A stretch of 33,746 nucleotides of DNA from Euprymna scolopes (lineage: Eukaryota > Mollusca > Cephalopoda > Sepiida > Sepiolidae): positions 6,073,233-6,106,978 of the forward strand of contig CM044524.1 of the NCBI GenBank assembly GCA_024364805.1, written 5' to 3'. A model generated the notes under the pieces. The model did no database searches and was not told the origin of the DNA. It worked only from the letters and a program-made list of their open reading frames with translations. Positions within the stretch are counted from its first letter, which is position 1. Each line of letters opens with the position of its first letter. Made by a program: the position numbers and the translations under genes. This document shows positions 22,108 to 32,120 of this stretch, in pieces.

Positions 22108-22992
22108 CTAGAATTTCAGCCCGGCGTTGCCCGGGTGTTTGGATGTGTATGGTGAGAAAAAAAAGTGGTAGTAGGAAGGCAGGCTCAAACCCGTACCGCG
22201 AAGGAAGAAAAGAACGGGGGGGTCATGACGTCTTTGCTATTACGACCACCGCCAAACTGGAAGTGACGTAGGTTTAAATTAATCGAAAGAGGAGGATGAC
22301 TTTCCAAAAATATCGGCGAAAAAAGCGACCCCCTCCTGTAGAAAAATGCCCAGTTGAAGGTGGAGATATTAATGTATTTAGGCAATTTGTCGATATTTGT
22401 CGTCTGAAGGTCAAATTCAAAACGATACTGATCTTGGTAAAATCCGTCGCTTTTGTCGAAAGTTTTAGGCAGACATGCAAACATACATACATGCATACAT
22501 TTGCATATTTGTAACTAAAGATTTTCGACCCAAACCGATTAAAAAACTTGCCCTATCTCTGAATACCCTTTATATAAAATTTCAAATGTTTAGACCAGAA
22601 ATTGTCAGCGAAATTCGGTAGAGACCGCAGAGGTCAATTTTTTTTAAAATTTGACCCGTATTATGACCTCTGAACATTTATTGTTCTGAGCTAAAATCAA
22701 GTTATTAAGTTAGATCCATGTCCAAGGTACCTATATCTAAAATTTCAATTGTTTATACCCAAAATTAGTGGAGTAGTTTGGTAGCGTTCTTAAAAGTCAA
22801 ATCGTTGAATTTTGACACCTTAACAGCCACATTTCTGGCAGAACACCACTTACAAAGATTTCCGCAAATCTCAGTACCCTGTATATCAAATTTTGAGTCT
22901 GTAGACTTAAAATTGACAGAGTGATTGCGTAGTGAAATGTACACAGTCACACACATAGGCACACACCGGGACACGTTCACTTTTATAGATAT
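22108..22992 (+). mobile_element. Non-coding dispersed repeat, long copy
   Basis: The left end is CACTAGAATTTCAGCCCGGC followed by GTTGCCCGGGTGTTTGG. The right end is ACACGTTCACTTTTATAGAT. The element directly to the right (22993-23165) has the same two ends around a much shorter body, so both are copies of one family. The body holds three diverged copies of a roughly 150-base block (22570-22930). The small open frames on both strands are not protein-like. I cannot name the family; repeats with a CCCGG-GTTGC end near a TAGATA tail are common in invertebrates. It may be a non-autonomous element. Confidence 0.6.
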
Positions 22993-23165
22993 ACTAGCAG
23001 TTCCGCCCGGCTTTGCTCGCGCCCTATGTACTGTTCATTAGGTTATGTGCATATGTATATACTAAAAAGTGTAAATATGTAAAGTAATGCCGTTATGTAT
23101 AATAGTCTTCCTTAACTACTACAGAGAAAAGACAAACAGGCATGTTCACTTTTATAGATATATAA
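22993..23165 (+). mobile_element. Non-coding dispersed repeat, short copy
   Basis: It starts CTAGCAGTTCCGCCCGGC and TTTGCTCGCGCC. It ends CAGGCATGTTCACTTTTATA followed by GATATATAAATA. It abuts the long copy head to tail and looks like an internal-deletion derivative of about 170 bases. A TA/TAGA-rich run (to about 23182) follows the right end, as is usual for elements of this type. Confidence 0.6.
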
Positions 23166-23224
23166 ATATATAGATAGAGAGATTGGATGCAATATATAGT
23201 AATGATTTAAAAGGTATAAAAACA

Positions 23225-23312
23225 GACTCATGCGTCCCAACCGAGAATCGAAACCAAAACATTCAGATTACGATTTATTTTGCCTCTGCCGTCAATCACT
23301 GGGCTATGAAAA
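23225..23312 (-). repeat. tRNA-derived SINE head
   Basis: On the minus strand, TAGCCCAGTGAT (23295-23306) fits a polymerase III A box and GGTTTCGATTC (23245-23255) fits a B box. The spacing of about 40 bases between them is that of a tRNA gene. The arms do not fold into a full cloverleaf and no anticodon arm is convincing, so this is a SINE head or tRNA relic, not a working tRNA. A similar head in the opposite orientation lies at 27172-27235. Confidence 0.55.
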
Positions 23313-23314
23313 CA

Positions 23315-24468
23315 AGTTTAGTGCAAGGCTAAAAATTAAAAAAAAAAACATGAACCAATATCTTCTTCGTTATGCATTCGTAATGTCGGCGTTCGACATT
23401 TACCTGACAAATTTCAGTTTTTTTTTTTAATTTTCACACTTTTGCACTATTTTTCCGGACTAAAACCCAAATATAGTTTTGCATGTATTCAAATAACTTA
23501 TAAATTAAGTTTCATGTGTGTAGATAAAAAAAATAGGGAGGAGTTTGGTAGGGCAAATTTGTTAAAGAAAAATATATACGCATACATAAATATATATGTA
23601 TACATAAATATATATGGAAACAATTTTGTGTTGACTATAAACTTTTTACGAAAATATTATACAAGTATAAATCGTAGAATATCTGCATGAATATAATTAC
23701 ACGTAATAATTAACTAAAGACGATTATCCCATTAGAAAATCGAAGCAATAGGGAATTAATTAAAATGAATGTTTGATAGAATATGCAAATTAGATAGATC
23801 GTTTGCTAGCGAATGCAATTCTACGACCCATATATGAGAAAATTGTTTTTTTTTTATATGAATAGAAAAGAGGGTTTTTAATACGAATATCAATACACAC
23901 AAAAGAAAAAAAAACGAATTTATAGAAGATAGATTTATCTGAATTACCTTCTTTAATGCTGTACCTAAAGGAAAATTATTTACATATTTAGTAAATTTTA
24001 CGTTTATGACTTACAAAACATCTGTAAAAACACGCGTAAACGATGTAATGTACCCTACACAGACCCGAATTAAGCACTATTCACAATTACTATAATTTAT
24101 CCGTGTTTGCATCTTATTTGAAATATTTTTTCAAATGAACGCCTTTCCTGCATTTGTGGCGTTTTTCCAGATAGTAAACTCACGTGTGAAACCTCCATTT
24201 CCTACTCTTCATTATTCTGTTTTCAACAAATTTCAAATTTTAACATTTTTTCTGGAGACATTTATTTGTCCGAAACGTGGATATTTAATCTTGTGTAACT
24301 GTTTCCTTTTTTGTGTTTCATACATTCTGCCTCTATAAGATTTTATATCCAGAGACGTTGAGTATTTAATACTTCTAAATATACGAATTATCTCATAAGT
24401 TCACCCAGCGAAATAGTAAACAACTCGCTGCAATATTTATTTTTTAGTTTTTCTTTCATTATATTTCT

Positions 24469-24470
<2 letters not shown>
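23315..24470. other. AT-rich sequence, no gene seen
   Basis: Holds poly-A and poly-T runs, and a short direct repeat ATACATAAATATATATG at about 23583 and 23601. The small open frames are low-complexity. Some of the part directly right of the SINE head may be SINE body, but no border is visible. Confidence 0.5.

Positions 24471-24473
<3 letters not shown>

Positions 24474-24531
<58 letters not shown>
24474..24531. repeat. (TA)n microsatellite
   Basis: Uninterrupted TA dinucleotides for nearly 60 bases, followed by TTAGGGTAGG. The junction (TA)5-TTAGGG is repeated exactly at 26501-26516, on the other side of the transposase-like relic. Confidence 0.95.
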
Positions 24532-24534
<3 letters not shown>

Positions 24535-24954
24535 GGTAGGTTTCCATTTTTATTCTTTTAAGTATAAAAACCAATAATGTGCCGAAAGTTTGGTCTACTC
24601 CTATTAATACTCATACCAAAATCTAGATCCGATCTTCAATGTTTTTTTGCTTATTATGCGTTGAAATTTTTAAATAAACACGGACGGAAAAAATCCTCGA
24701 TTTTTCCAGATTTGGCTTAAATATTGATGTAAAAAACAACCATTCTTATTTTATTTGATAAGCATGTAATAAAGAAATTCTAAAACAAACGCCAAAATGA
24801 AAATTGAACCCCGATCCCACCCAGCTCACCTTTATCGACTTTAAAATGCTATAATTTAAACAGTAATACTTGAATATATTGACATTTTTCCTGATATGAA
24901 TTAAAATAAAACAAATACGGGAAAACAAATAATCGTTTCATAATATTTAATAAA

Positions 24955-26418
24955 GGGAATGAAATAGTTCCATATAAAAACTCTTGAATGAAAACGCTGC
25001 TTTCAATTGTTGGTATAAAACTTTTGCAAGTATGTGCTGGTGCCTTGATTCGAAGCCATACACAAACTGAGATGCATCTGTTACTAATTTAAATTCCCGT
25101 ACCACACTTTTGGAATGTGAAAGGGAAATGTGGTAAGCGAAACTTTTCACCAGTAAACAATAAATTCTTTAATTCATTGTCAGAAAGTATAATGTCAGTG
25201 GCGGCTCACAGACTCAATTTACTGATAAATCTAATAAATTGGTCCAGTGTTTAGCTTTGAAGTTAATAATTGGAATCATTTTAAGTTTTTTTTCTGGCTG
25301 GCTTTTCTTGTCTGAAACAATATAAAAATAATTCGCGTTTACTGTTTAAATGCAATATGTATTGCTTTAACAAGGTTTGTTGAAATAAGATGTACTCTTT
25401 AAAATGTTTCATTAAACTGACAATTAATTCAACCAGTTTTTTGGTGAAGAAATGGTCCAAATTCTTTATATATTCTCTTTTCTCACGTCAGGTTCATCAT
25501 ATTTCAGCATTGAAAATAAAACTTTCTCTGAAAGAAAGGCAGAGCATTGTACTGAATATTTTTTAGTGTAATCTTTTGAACCTTAATTAATTGCTGCCGT
25601 ATCCTGTCAATCATATTGTAAGTATATATTTGTTGGTGATGGAACTTGTTACTTTTACAAATAGCATATACATTTACAAAAAAATTGATCAAACTATGTA
25701 GTTTGGTCAAAAGATTGTGGATATGCCCCACGGGGCCATAAGCACATGTGCCTAATGGCCAACATTAACCATCTTGCCTGGTTTCATGGACCAATTTTCC
25801 ATGAGGCAAATCTATGGTCGGCCTTACCTCTAGAAATACCAACTGTATATTCCTGTAGCAGTCTTTGCTCACTACTAAGGCTATCCATCTCTTCCATTTA
25901 AAAATTAATCCCCAGGGGATTCTCAACAGCTCTAAATGATATTTGCGGTAAATTATGACAACCATTTGCACATAATTTACCCAATCGGCTACTAAATGTG
26001 AGAAGGTTTTTTGTAGCATCATCTAAATGTTTAATAAATTCCTAAATGGTAATTATTTTTGGTGTAAGAAGCAACCAATAATGTGAAGATTTCTTTTTAT
26101 TTTCTAAAATTCACAACTTGTATTTGCATTCGTGTTGTCAACAAGAACGGCCTTCATAGTCCTCAAACTTTTAAATTTCTCTAAAACATCAGCCCCTTGC
26201 TCTGCAAAAACAGTACTAGTTGCTCAATATCAAAAAGAACCCTGTGAGTCAAGTATATACTTGCATTTGGTATTTCTTTTGTAATTGTACGGTGGCGTTC
26301 AGATCATTTGTTTTTGGAGACTTTTAATTCCATTTTATCCACTAAGTTCTTGTAGATCAGTGTATCTTTCTCTGTCCTCCCATCTACTCCTATACAAAGA
26401 AGATTCTCCATATTTTCA
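24955..26418 (-). pseudogene. Decayed transposase-like gene of an unclassified invertebrate family
   Basis: On the minus strand, ordered blocks spread over three frames read LLCIGVDGRTEKDTLIYKNL (about 26.35-26.41 kb), MKAVLVDNTNANT, IIGCFLHQ and HLDDATKNLLTFSSRLGKLC. They continue with QRLLQEYTVGISRGK, ASWKIGP, ARWLMLAIRHMCLWPRGAYP and NKFHHQQIYTYNMIDRIRQQ. The last blocks are YNALPF, KSVVREFKLVTDAS and VYGFESRHQHIL (about 25.05 kb). From memory this order matches a multi-copy invertebrate family with LLDNTSTNTG, IGCSLHQNELPFR, ARWLTLAIRLMCLYTRG and SQSVERSVKLV. The DNT and HQ blocks and the late S-VER-like block suggest an RNase H-like transposase, possibly distantly hAT-like; that is inference. 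Stops and frame changes make it a pseudogene. No intron is visible and the N-terminal region is absent. Confidence 0.7.
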
Positions 26419-26500
26419 TTGTAGTTTTAGGCGTTTGTATTTACTTTAGCCTTTCTCCTATAAATTTGACATTTATCCATATAGATATTCCTTATATTTT

Positions 26501-26605
26501 TATATATATATTAGGGATAAAAAGGTACATATCCCTCAAATCCAAGAGAAAAGCGTTCGCAAGACTGGCTCCAAGATTAGAGTATATATCATCCCTAACT
26601 AATTT
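26501..26605. repeat. Junction repeat and small inverted repeat
   Basis: TATATATATATTAGGG at 26501-26516 repeats the border at 24521-24536. Within the next 90 bases TTAGGGAT (26511) is followed by ATCCCTAA (about 26591), an 8-base inverted repeat that could mark the end of a small element. An unrecognised open frame on the plus strand follows (26606 to about 26730). Confidence 0.5.
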
Positions 26606-26727
26606 TTGTTAGGTTATAAGGCACTTGGAGAAGACTATCTGGTTGTTTGTAATCTTCTGCTACATCACGTGGAGGAGATGAGTAGGTTGGAGAAGTATAG
26701 GAAGAAACATTATCCTGAATATGTGAT

Positions 26728-26729
<2 letters not shown>

Positions 26730-26794
<65 letters not shown>
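26730..26794. repeat. (TA)n microsatellite
   Basis: Uninterrupted TA dinucleotides for about 65 bases. The open frame running across it (Ile-Tyr repeats) is an artefact. Confidence 0.95.
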
Positions 26795-26795
<1 letters not shown>

Positions 26796-26884
26796 CAGTA
26801 AATGCACGTATGTGTGTGTAAAACTTTTTAACCGATAAACTATTTGTCACATGACACTGAAATTAACACCAAAGTGTATTTATA

Positions 26885-27092
26885 ATAAGTACAATATTTA
26901 GATAACCCATATATATAGAGTAAAATATTTGCATAACGCATGCATACATCGAAGTATTAAATTACCTATGCATACATTAAAATCTATATATCTATTTATA
27001 CACATAAAAGTTTTTACATAACCAATACGTACAGTAAAATATTTAGATAACCCATACATATAGTAAAATATTTAGATAACTTATACAAAAAT
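26885..27092 (+). repeat. Degenerate tandem repeat of about 30 bases
   Basis: About seven units resemble GTAAAATATTTAGATAACCC followed by ATACATATA. The clearest are at about 26890, 26921, 27032 and 27062. Middle units have diverged (GTTTTTACATAACC). There is no coding potential. Confidence 0.7.
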
Positions 27093-27171
27093 AAGGCAGC
27101 AAATTGAAATGCAAAATGTTAATTTCAACCTACCGACATATTTGTTTCATTTGAAATCTTCATTTCAATCT

Positions 27172-27238
27172 TTCAATTGTTCTAATGGTAAAATACATGG
27201 CTGTAGCGCTGTATATTTTGGTTTCGATTCTAGTTAAA
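27172..27238 (+). repeat. tRNA-derived SINE head
   Basis: TTCTAATGGTAAAATACATG resembles the A-box side of a tRNA and GGTTTCGATTC at about 27220-27230 is a B box identical in core to the one at 23245. A partial anticodon stem ATACA/TGTAT is visible between them. No acceptor stem forms, so it is not a functional tRNA gene. The GC-rich repeat end on the minus strand at 27380-27405 lies about 150 bases downstream. Confidence 0.55.
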
Positions 27239-27379
27239 AGCACTTAAATTATTTTTAATTCTTCAAGTGAGGACTATATATGAGGTACAATATACTATGA
27301 AATAGAGAATTAGCACTGTAATAATAAATACGAAATCTGCATGAATTAAAATATAGTCAAGTGTATTTTCCGAGCAACC

Positions 27380-27408
27380 AAGACCGGGCATCCCAGCTAC
27401 TAGTTCCT
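27380..27408 (-). repeat. Isolated GC-rich repeat end
   Basis: The minus strand reads CTAGTAGCTGGGATGCCCGG followed by TCTTGGTTGCTCGG. It parallels the left end at 22993 (CTAGCAGTTCCGCCCGGC, TTTGCTCG). It is thus another copy of that repeat end, inverted. The body and far end are not clear. Confidence 0.5.
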
Positions 27409-27409
27409 A

Positions 27410-28530
27410 TATTATTCCTGTTTTATTCTAGTTTTCGCGTATTTTTCAAGTTCTGTTTATATTATATGAAGGAAAGAACCTGCTAACGTTTTATAATTGA
27501 ATATCAAAATCATTGCATTTTTATGTTATGTTTGTTAAGTTATCATTAATTAATTTATCGTTCAATTTGATGAAGACACTATTTCAAAATTTACGCAAAA
27601 TTAATATTTTTTATTTTACTAACTATTATATAATATGAGACCTATCTTTCAAATACAATAAATTACTAGAACAGTCAAGGAATTTTAAGTGTTTTAATAT
27701 CACTCTGGCTTTAATATTATGCAATTGTACTGATGCTTCATACATGCAACTTGGATCTGGCCACATTTAAAGCTCGAACTAGAGTTCTGCGGCTAGAACC
27801 TCTTACTATGTACTATAACAAACGCAACTAAGCCGGATTAGAAAGCGTATATATGATTACATTGACTAACCAGAGAGATAAATTATTTTACGAAAAACTT
27901 CTCTCACATAACATTGTAAGGGAGTATATGTTTATTAAACATGTCACTTCACGAGGTAAAATAAATATAGTCATTCAGAAATAGAGTTATAAAGGACAGA
28001 GCAAAAGTGAGAAATAGAGAAAAAGAGAGGGGTGTTAGAGAAGTGCATATATTTTATAGATAGATCTACCGATACAAAACATTGGGAACTATACGAAATT
28101 AATAGTTTGAATAATTCGACAATTTTGCCCGTGCCATGCTTGTTTTAACTCAATCCCATTAACCTATTTTACAACGATGTCCCATTCCATCGATGATATA
28201 AATAGATAGATAGACAAACATATGCAATTATTAATATCGACTTTTTTCTTCTGTGTGCCTTACTTTTTTTCTTTTTTTATCATGTTTCTACTAGTTTTTC
28301 ATATTTGACGCGGTCCATAAAATGGCGGCTCTTATAATGTTTTGTAGCCGTTGTTCTGGGTGACCGTTCTTCAAAATGTGAATTCATTTTCAGACCGATG
28401 CTCCTTCTTAAAAGATGTGCCGACCTGAACGCTGCAAATAATTTCCCTCGGGGACCTTTGTGAAAAGATGTCGCGGAACGGGAGTATGCTGGGGCAATAA
28501 GAAACGTCTGTTCTATTAACTAGTCCTCCG
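27410..28530. other. AT-rich sequence, no gene seen
   Basis: No protein-like frame. Short GATA/AGA-rich patches at about 28005-28065 and 28200-28215. The stretch 28310-28500 is somewhat richer in GC but unrecognised. Confidence 0.5.
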
Positions 28531-28535
28531 TGTTG

Positions 28536-28537
<2 letters not shown>

Positions 28538-28606
<69 letters not shown>

Positions 28607-28607
28607 G

Positions 28608-28647
<40 letters not shown>
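28538..28647. repeat. Compound (TA)n(TG)n microsatellite
   Basis: TA dinucleotides to about 28605 pass through ACGTGTGTGCG into a TG run ending at 28647. The open frames across it on both strands are artefacts of the dinucleotides. Confidence 0.95.
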
Positions 28648-28648
<1 letters not shown>

Positions 28649-28649
28649 C

Positions 28650-29370
28650 CTAGAATTTGTGTATGTTTGGTGGTTGAAAGACCAGGATCTGGGTGGATGT
28701 GTGGCATTGGGTGTCGGGCCTCAAGCATGAGAGGGCGTTTGTTAGAACAAGGAATTCAAAGGAAGATGGAATCGTAAACGACACCATTGGGACAGACGAG
28801 ACACGTTTGAATGACATGATGAAAACTCGGCGGAAAAAATAAAAGCCCGCCAAATTTACAAAAGAGGCGCGAACACAATCAACAAACGCATAGACACGAA
28901 TGACTACACGCAGGAAGATGCATCAACTTTGTATTGGACATAAGGCGACATATTTCACTATATGAAACAAATTACCAAATTTCAATCCACTTTGCAGTAA
29001 GCACTTTTGAGAAGCTTATCACCTTTAAATTTGTAATCAATTATTGGGACGACCATTTGAAAGAATATCAAGTGATTATGTGTGTGTTTTCACTGGAAAA
29101 ATATTTATGACATAAGTTAATAAATTCCGTATTTTTCAATTAATCGACCGTGTAGTTCACTACAAATAAACAATAAAAACTATTAGACAAAAAGAATGAA
29201 AAGAAGTCTTAAAAAATATTACACATATTTGTTCCATATATAGTATTTAAAATATTCCTAGGGAAACACGGTCACATTTCGTAAACTTCTAAAAGACGCC
29301 GTTAATTAACTTAGCATTTCTTTTCTGATCAATATGAAATTGCATTGAAAACTTTAACTATGATGAAGAT
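28650..29370. other. Unassigned sequence right of the microsatellite
   Basis: The part at about 28650-28925 is richer in GC and purines and could be an old element body or untranslated exon. No convincing frame is seen on either strand. The rest to 29370 is AT-rich. Confidence 0.35.
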
Positions 29371-29376
29371 ATATTA

Positions 29377-29476
29377 CACTAGCAGGACCCGTTATCGGCG
29401 TTGTCTAGTATAAGCCTGCCCCCCCCGCAAAAGTAAACTACGGTTGTTATTCTTGTTGTTGTTGTTGTTGCTGTTC
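29377..29476 (+). repeat. GC-rich repeat end with C run and (GTT)n
   Basis: CACTAGCAGGACCCGTTATC followed by GGCGTTGTCTAGTA resembles the left ends at 22108 and 22993. It is followed by a run of nine Cs (29418-29426) and a GTT trinucleotide repeat at about 29443-29475. The right end of this copy is not visible. Confidence 0.5.
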
Positions 29477-29860
29477 TTGGCCACTGCCCGAACAATTGCG
29501 GACACTGGCGGTCGTGGCTGAAATTAAAGAATCTAGCTTTTACTGGGGATTTGTTGTTAAGGCGATAACATGCAAGTACTATTTGCATTTAAAAAAAGGC
29601 AATTAAGAGAAAGCGTAAACCAGTATGGATTAATAAAATTACAAAAAATATTCCATTAGAATAATAATGGAAATTAAAAAGAGAAATTTTAGATGTTAGG
29701 GCTTCTCACTGTATATGAACTGTTTATAGTAGTCGGAATCAGCGGTAGCAGTCATAGCTATTTTGGTGCTAAGTTCAACACATTTTCTTCTTTTTAACTC
29801 TTCGCCAATAGTATTATAGTAAATTACGTGTAAAACCAAACAGTTACGAATATTTTTTAC

Positions 29861-30133
29861 TTGACTCCTTTGGGTATTGTCATGTTAAGAACCGCATTTG
29901 GAATATACATCCACCACTCCTCATATAAAGAATGACGTTCGAAACATCCTCCAAGTACTTCCCCGTGTAAAGAACAACTTTCAAAGTAGCCGACTCCCTT
30001 TTTAATTTGGAGAGTATGTGTTGAAAATTTACAATGCATAATACAAGTCCACATGTCTCTATAAGTACTTGTCTCCGCAACATTTGAATGAGATTTTTTG
30101 CAGCATTGTCGAAAACCTTTAAAAGTAGTCATT
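29861..30133 (-). CDS. Candidate cysteine-rich internal exon, function unknown
   Basis: A minus-strand open frame of 91 codons (ATG at 30130-30132, stop just past 29861) reads like real protein in mixed composition. It has six cysteines at positions 10, 11, 30, 34, 53 and 63, a WW pair at 73-74 and a possible N-glycosylation site NMT at 83-85. A polypyrimidine tract with AG (TTTTCTTTAG, ending at 30134) directly precedes it. A GTAAAA donor-like site at 29860-29855 directly follows. The implied exon is 273 bases, a multiple of three, with matching intron phases. There is no signal peptide, and I recognise no domain. Neighbouring exons are not visible, so chance or an old element frame remains possible. 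Confidence 0.3.
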
Positions 30134-30139
30134 CTAAAG

Positions 30140-30940
30140 AAAATTGTTGCAGTGGATCTAATGTGATAATTTACCTCCCCCCCATAAGAAAAACTTAAAA
30201 TGTGCTAAATTTAGAGGATCAGTCACGAAAAAAAAAGTTAAATAAAATACTCCACCGAATCCAATTCCTATGTAAAGAAATATACCTTAAAATGTAGCAG
30301 AAGCAAACTGTGTAAAACATCGTTAATTAGGACTAACACCAGATCCTAATTTTCAAAAACATAATGTAAACGTAGGTATCATTGCGATGCCATGTTTGAA
30401 TGGTACATTAGCGTTCGTTTAGCATGCTAATACCGTTATTTGAGAAGGTAGGAATGGGTAGAGCTCATCAAATCAGAAGTAGCGGAATTAGTCAGGGGAA
30501 ACTTTATTAGATTTTGTAACGGAAATGGGAAACATTATGTTATGACAATGTGTTTACGATCCCGTTACAAACGTTGCCACCTCATATTTGTCTAAAGTGC
30601 AGAATACCTCCCGGTGATTACTAGGAGCGGCAAGAGGACTTTTTATAAAAAGGGAAAAATAGAACTACTTCCTCAAAGATGGTTGCTATGCTGATGGTGT
30701 TGCTCCGAGGATAGAATGTAGGTTTTTATTATAAGGACTAGATGTGTCTAAAATTTCGTTCTAAAGTTAAAAAAGATAGTGGCTAATGGTCTAGACATAG
30801 TAAATTTGTATATGGCATCTGTTCTTGAAAACCTACGATTCTTTGGTACAGAGGGGATTTTCTGCAATCCAAATATTATACGGAAATCATTGGCGATGGA
30901 ATATCCTGTGAAACTGCAGTAATTGATACGATAAATCAAA
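30140..30940. other. No gene recognised
   Basis: Mixed AT-rich sequence with a C run at about 30175-30183. The minus-strand frame at 30748-30939 has no motif I know. Nothing tandem or palindromic stands out. Confidence 0.4.
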
Positions 30941-30942
30941 TT

Positions 30943-31013
30943 CGTATATATATATATACAGAGAGAGAGAGAGAGAGAGAGATAGAGAGAGAGAAAGAGA
31001 AAGAATGAGAGAT
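30943..31013. repeat. (TA)n and (GA)n microsatellite
   Basis: A short TA run passes into an AG run with ATAG and AAAG interruptions. It is low-complexity only. Confidence 0.9.
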
Positions 31014-31014
31014 A

Positions 31015-32025
31015 TTTATCTTTATAATAAAGTAAAATGGATTGTTTGGTTATTTTATCGATTATTAAAACTTTCCAAGCAAATCCATTATATGCAAATC
31101 TGTACGTTCAACTTGTTAATAAATTTCCGATACATGTTTTCAATGTATATGTTTGTTTTATTCACTTTCCAAATATCATATATATATTGTTCTTACACTC
31201 CTTAACTTCCTCATTTATACAGCAAGTTTGAGGTACTTTAACATTTAGATCGTTTATCGGATAATTCTTTTTATCTTAACACGGACAATATTTTATTTTT
31301 CACTTTTCTAATTGTATGTCACGTAATATATTTTTTCAGTCTAAATGAAATAAACACCTTACAAGTGTTTGATAAATCATTCAAATTCTGGACTTCCGCA
31401 TTCAAGTTTTACAGAAAATTTTATAACATTATAAATGCTATCTTTTATATTAATACTCATGCATTTCATTTATTATTATTTAAGTTCATTTCGCATTTTC
31501 CGCATATGATTTATGAAATATCAATGCACTAACATTGCCATTCCGTATTATTATTAAAGTATTCATTTTGATTTCGATTTAATGAAAATATAGTCGAATA
31601 AATTAGCCTTTAAAAATAGTTTTTGAACACGCAACGTTTTTATGTTTGGATTTAATAATTCTCATTTAATTGTTTTTCTAATAAAATATTTTCTTGTTTT
31701 CGTATTATTTGGATTTTTCGGACTACTGGTCTCATCACGAGTTTCTTTCACAGCGTTTCTTCTGAATTTCTCCAAATATATTTTTGTCAAATTTAGATTT
31801 TTTTCTGTCGAACCTGGAAATATGCACACACATTAGAACAACCTATTTTATTTAATCCATATATTACGAATACTTTACTTTGGAAAATGCGGTTGACACT
31901 ATTAAATTATCAGTGGAGCTAATGCAATTACATTAAATTATGGATTACGGAATGATATCATGATACATCTGTTGCTTAAGTAAAAGTTCGGTTCAAAATT
32001 CTGTGCAAATTCCAGAGTTCTACAA
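31015..32025. other. AT-rich sequence, no gene seen
   Basis: Several 60-70 codon plus-strand frames are rich in Phe, Ile and Leu, as AT-rich DNA gives by chance. None shows a motif or plausible splice context. Confidence 0.5.
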
Positions 32026-32026
32026 A

Positions 32027-32120
32027 ATACATCTAAAGAATAGCGGAGCTGAAAACTTGTGAAAATAACAGTCAAGATGAGACGAAATAATCAAATTTAA
32101 AGATAATATCATCCTCATTT
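32027..32120 (+). mobile_element. Retroelement 3' tail, copy 3
   Basis: CATCTAAAGAATAGCGGAGC, TGAAAACTTGTGAAAATAA, GTCAAGATGAGACGAAATAA and ATAATATCATCCTCAT match the tail at 1727-1842 block by block, with an internal deletion. It lies in the same orientation upstream of the Penelope-like coding relic. That is the position expected of a terminal repeat or a preceding tandem copy. Confidence 0.5.

Noticed and set aside
22185-22514. Overlapping open frames on both strands in the long dispersed repeat
   Set aside because: Frames on both strands overlap, show no motif, and the region is a non-coding repeat with shared termini.
24531-26516. TTAGGG motifs as possible telomere-like repeats
   Set aside because: Single occurrences next to TA runs, with no tandem TTAGGG array.
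26606-26821. 71-codon plus-strand frame with LGEDYLVVCNLLLHHVEEM
   Set aside because: The first half looks somewhat protein-like but has no recognisable motif. The second half is the TA microsatellite. Not enough to call a gene.
28516-28730. Open frames on both strands with Ile-Tyr and Val-Cys repeats
   Set aside because: These are translations of the compound TA/TG microsatellite.
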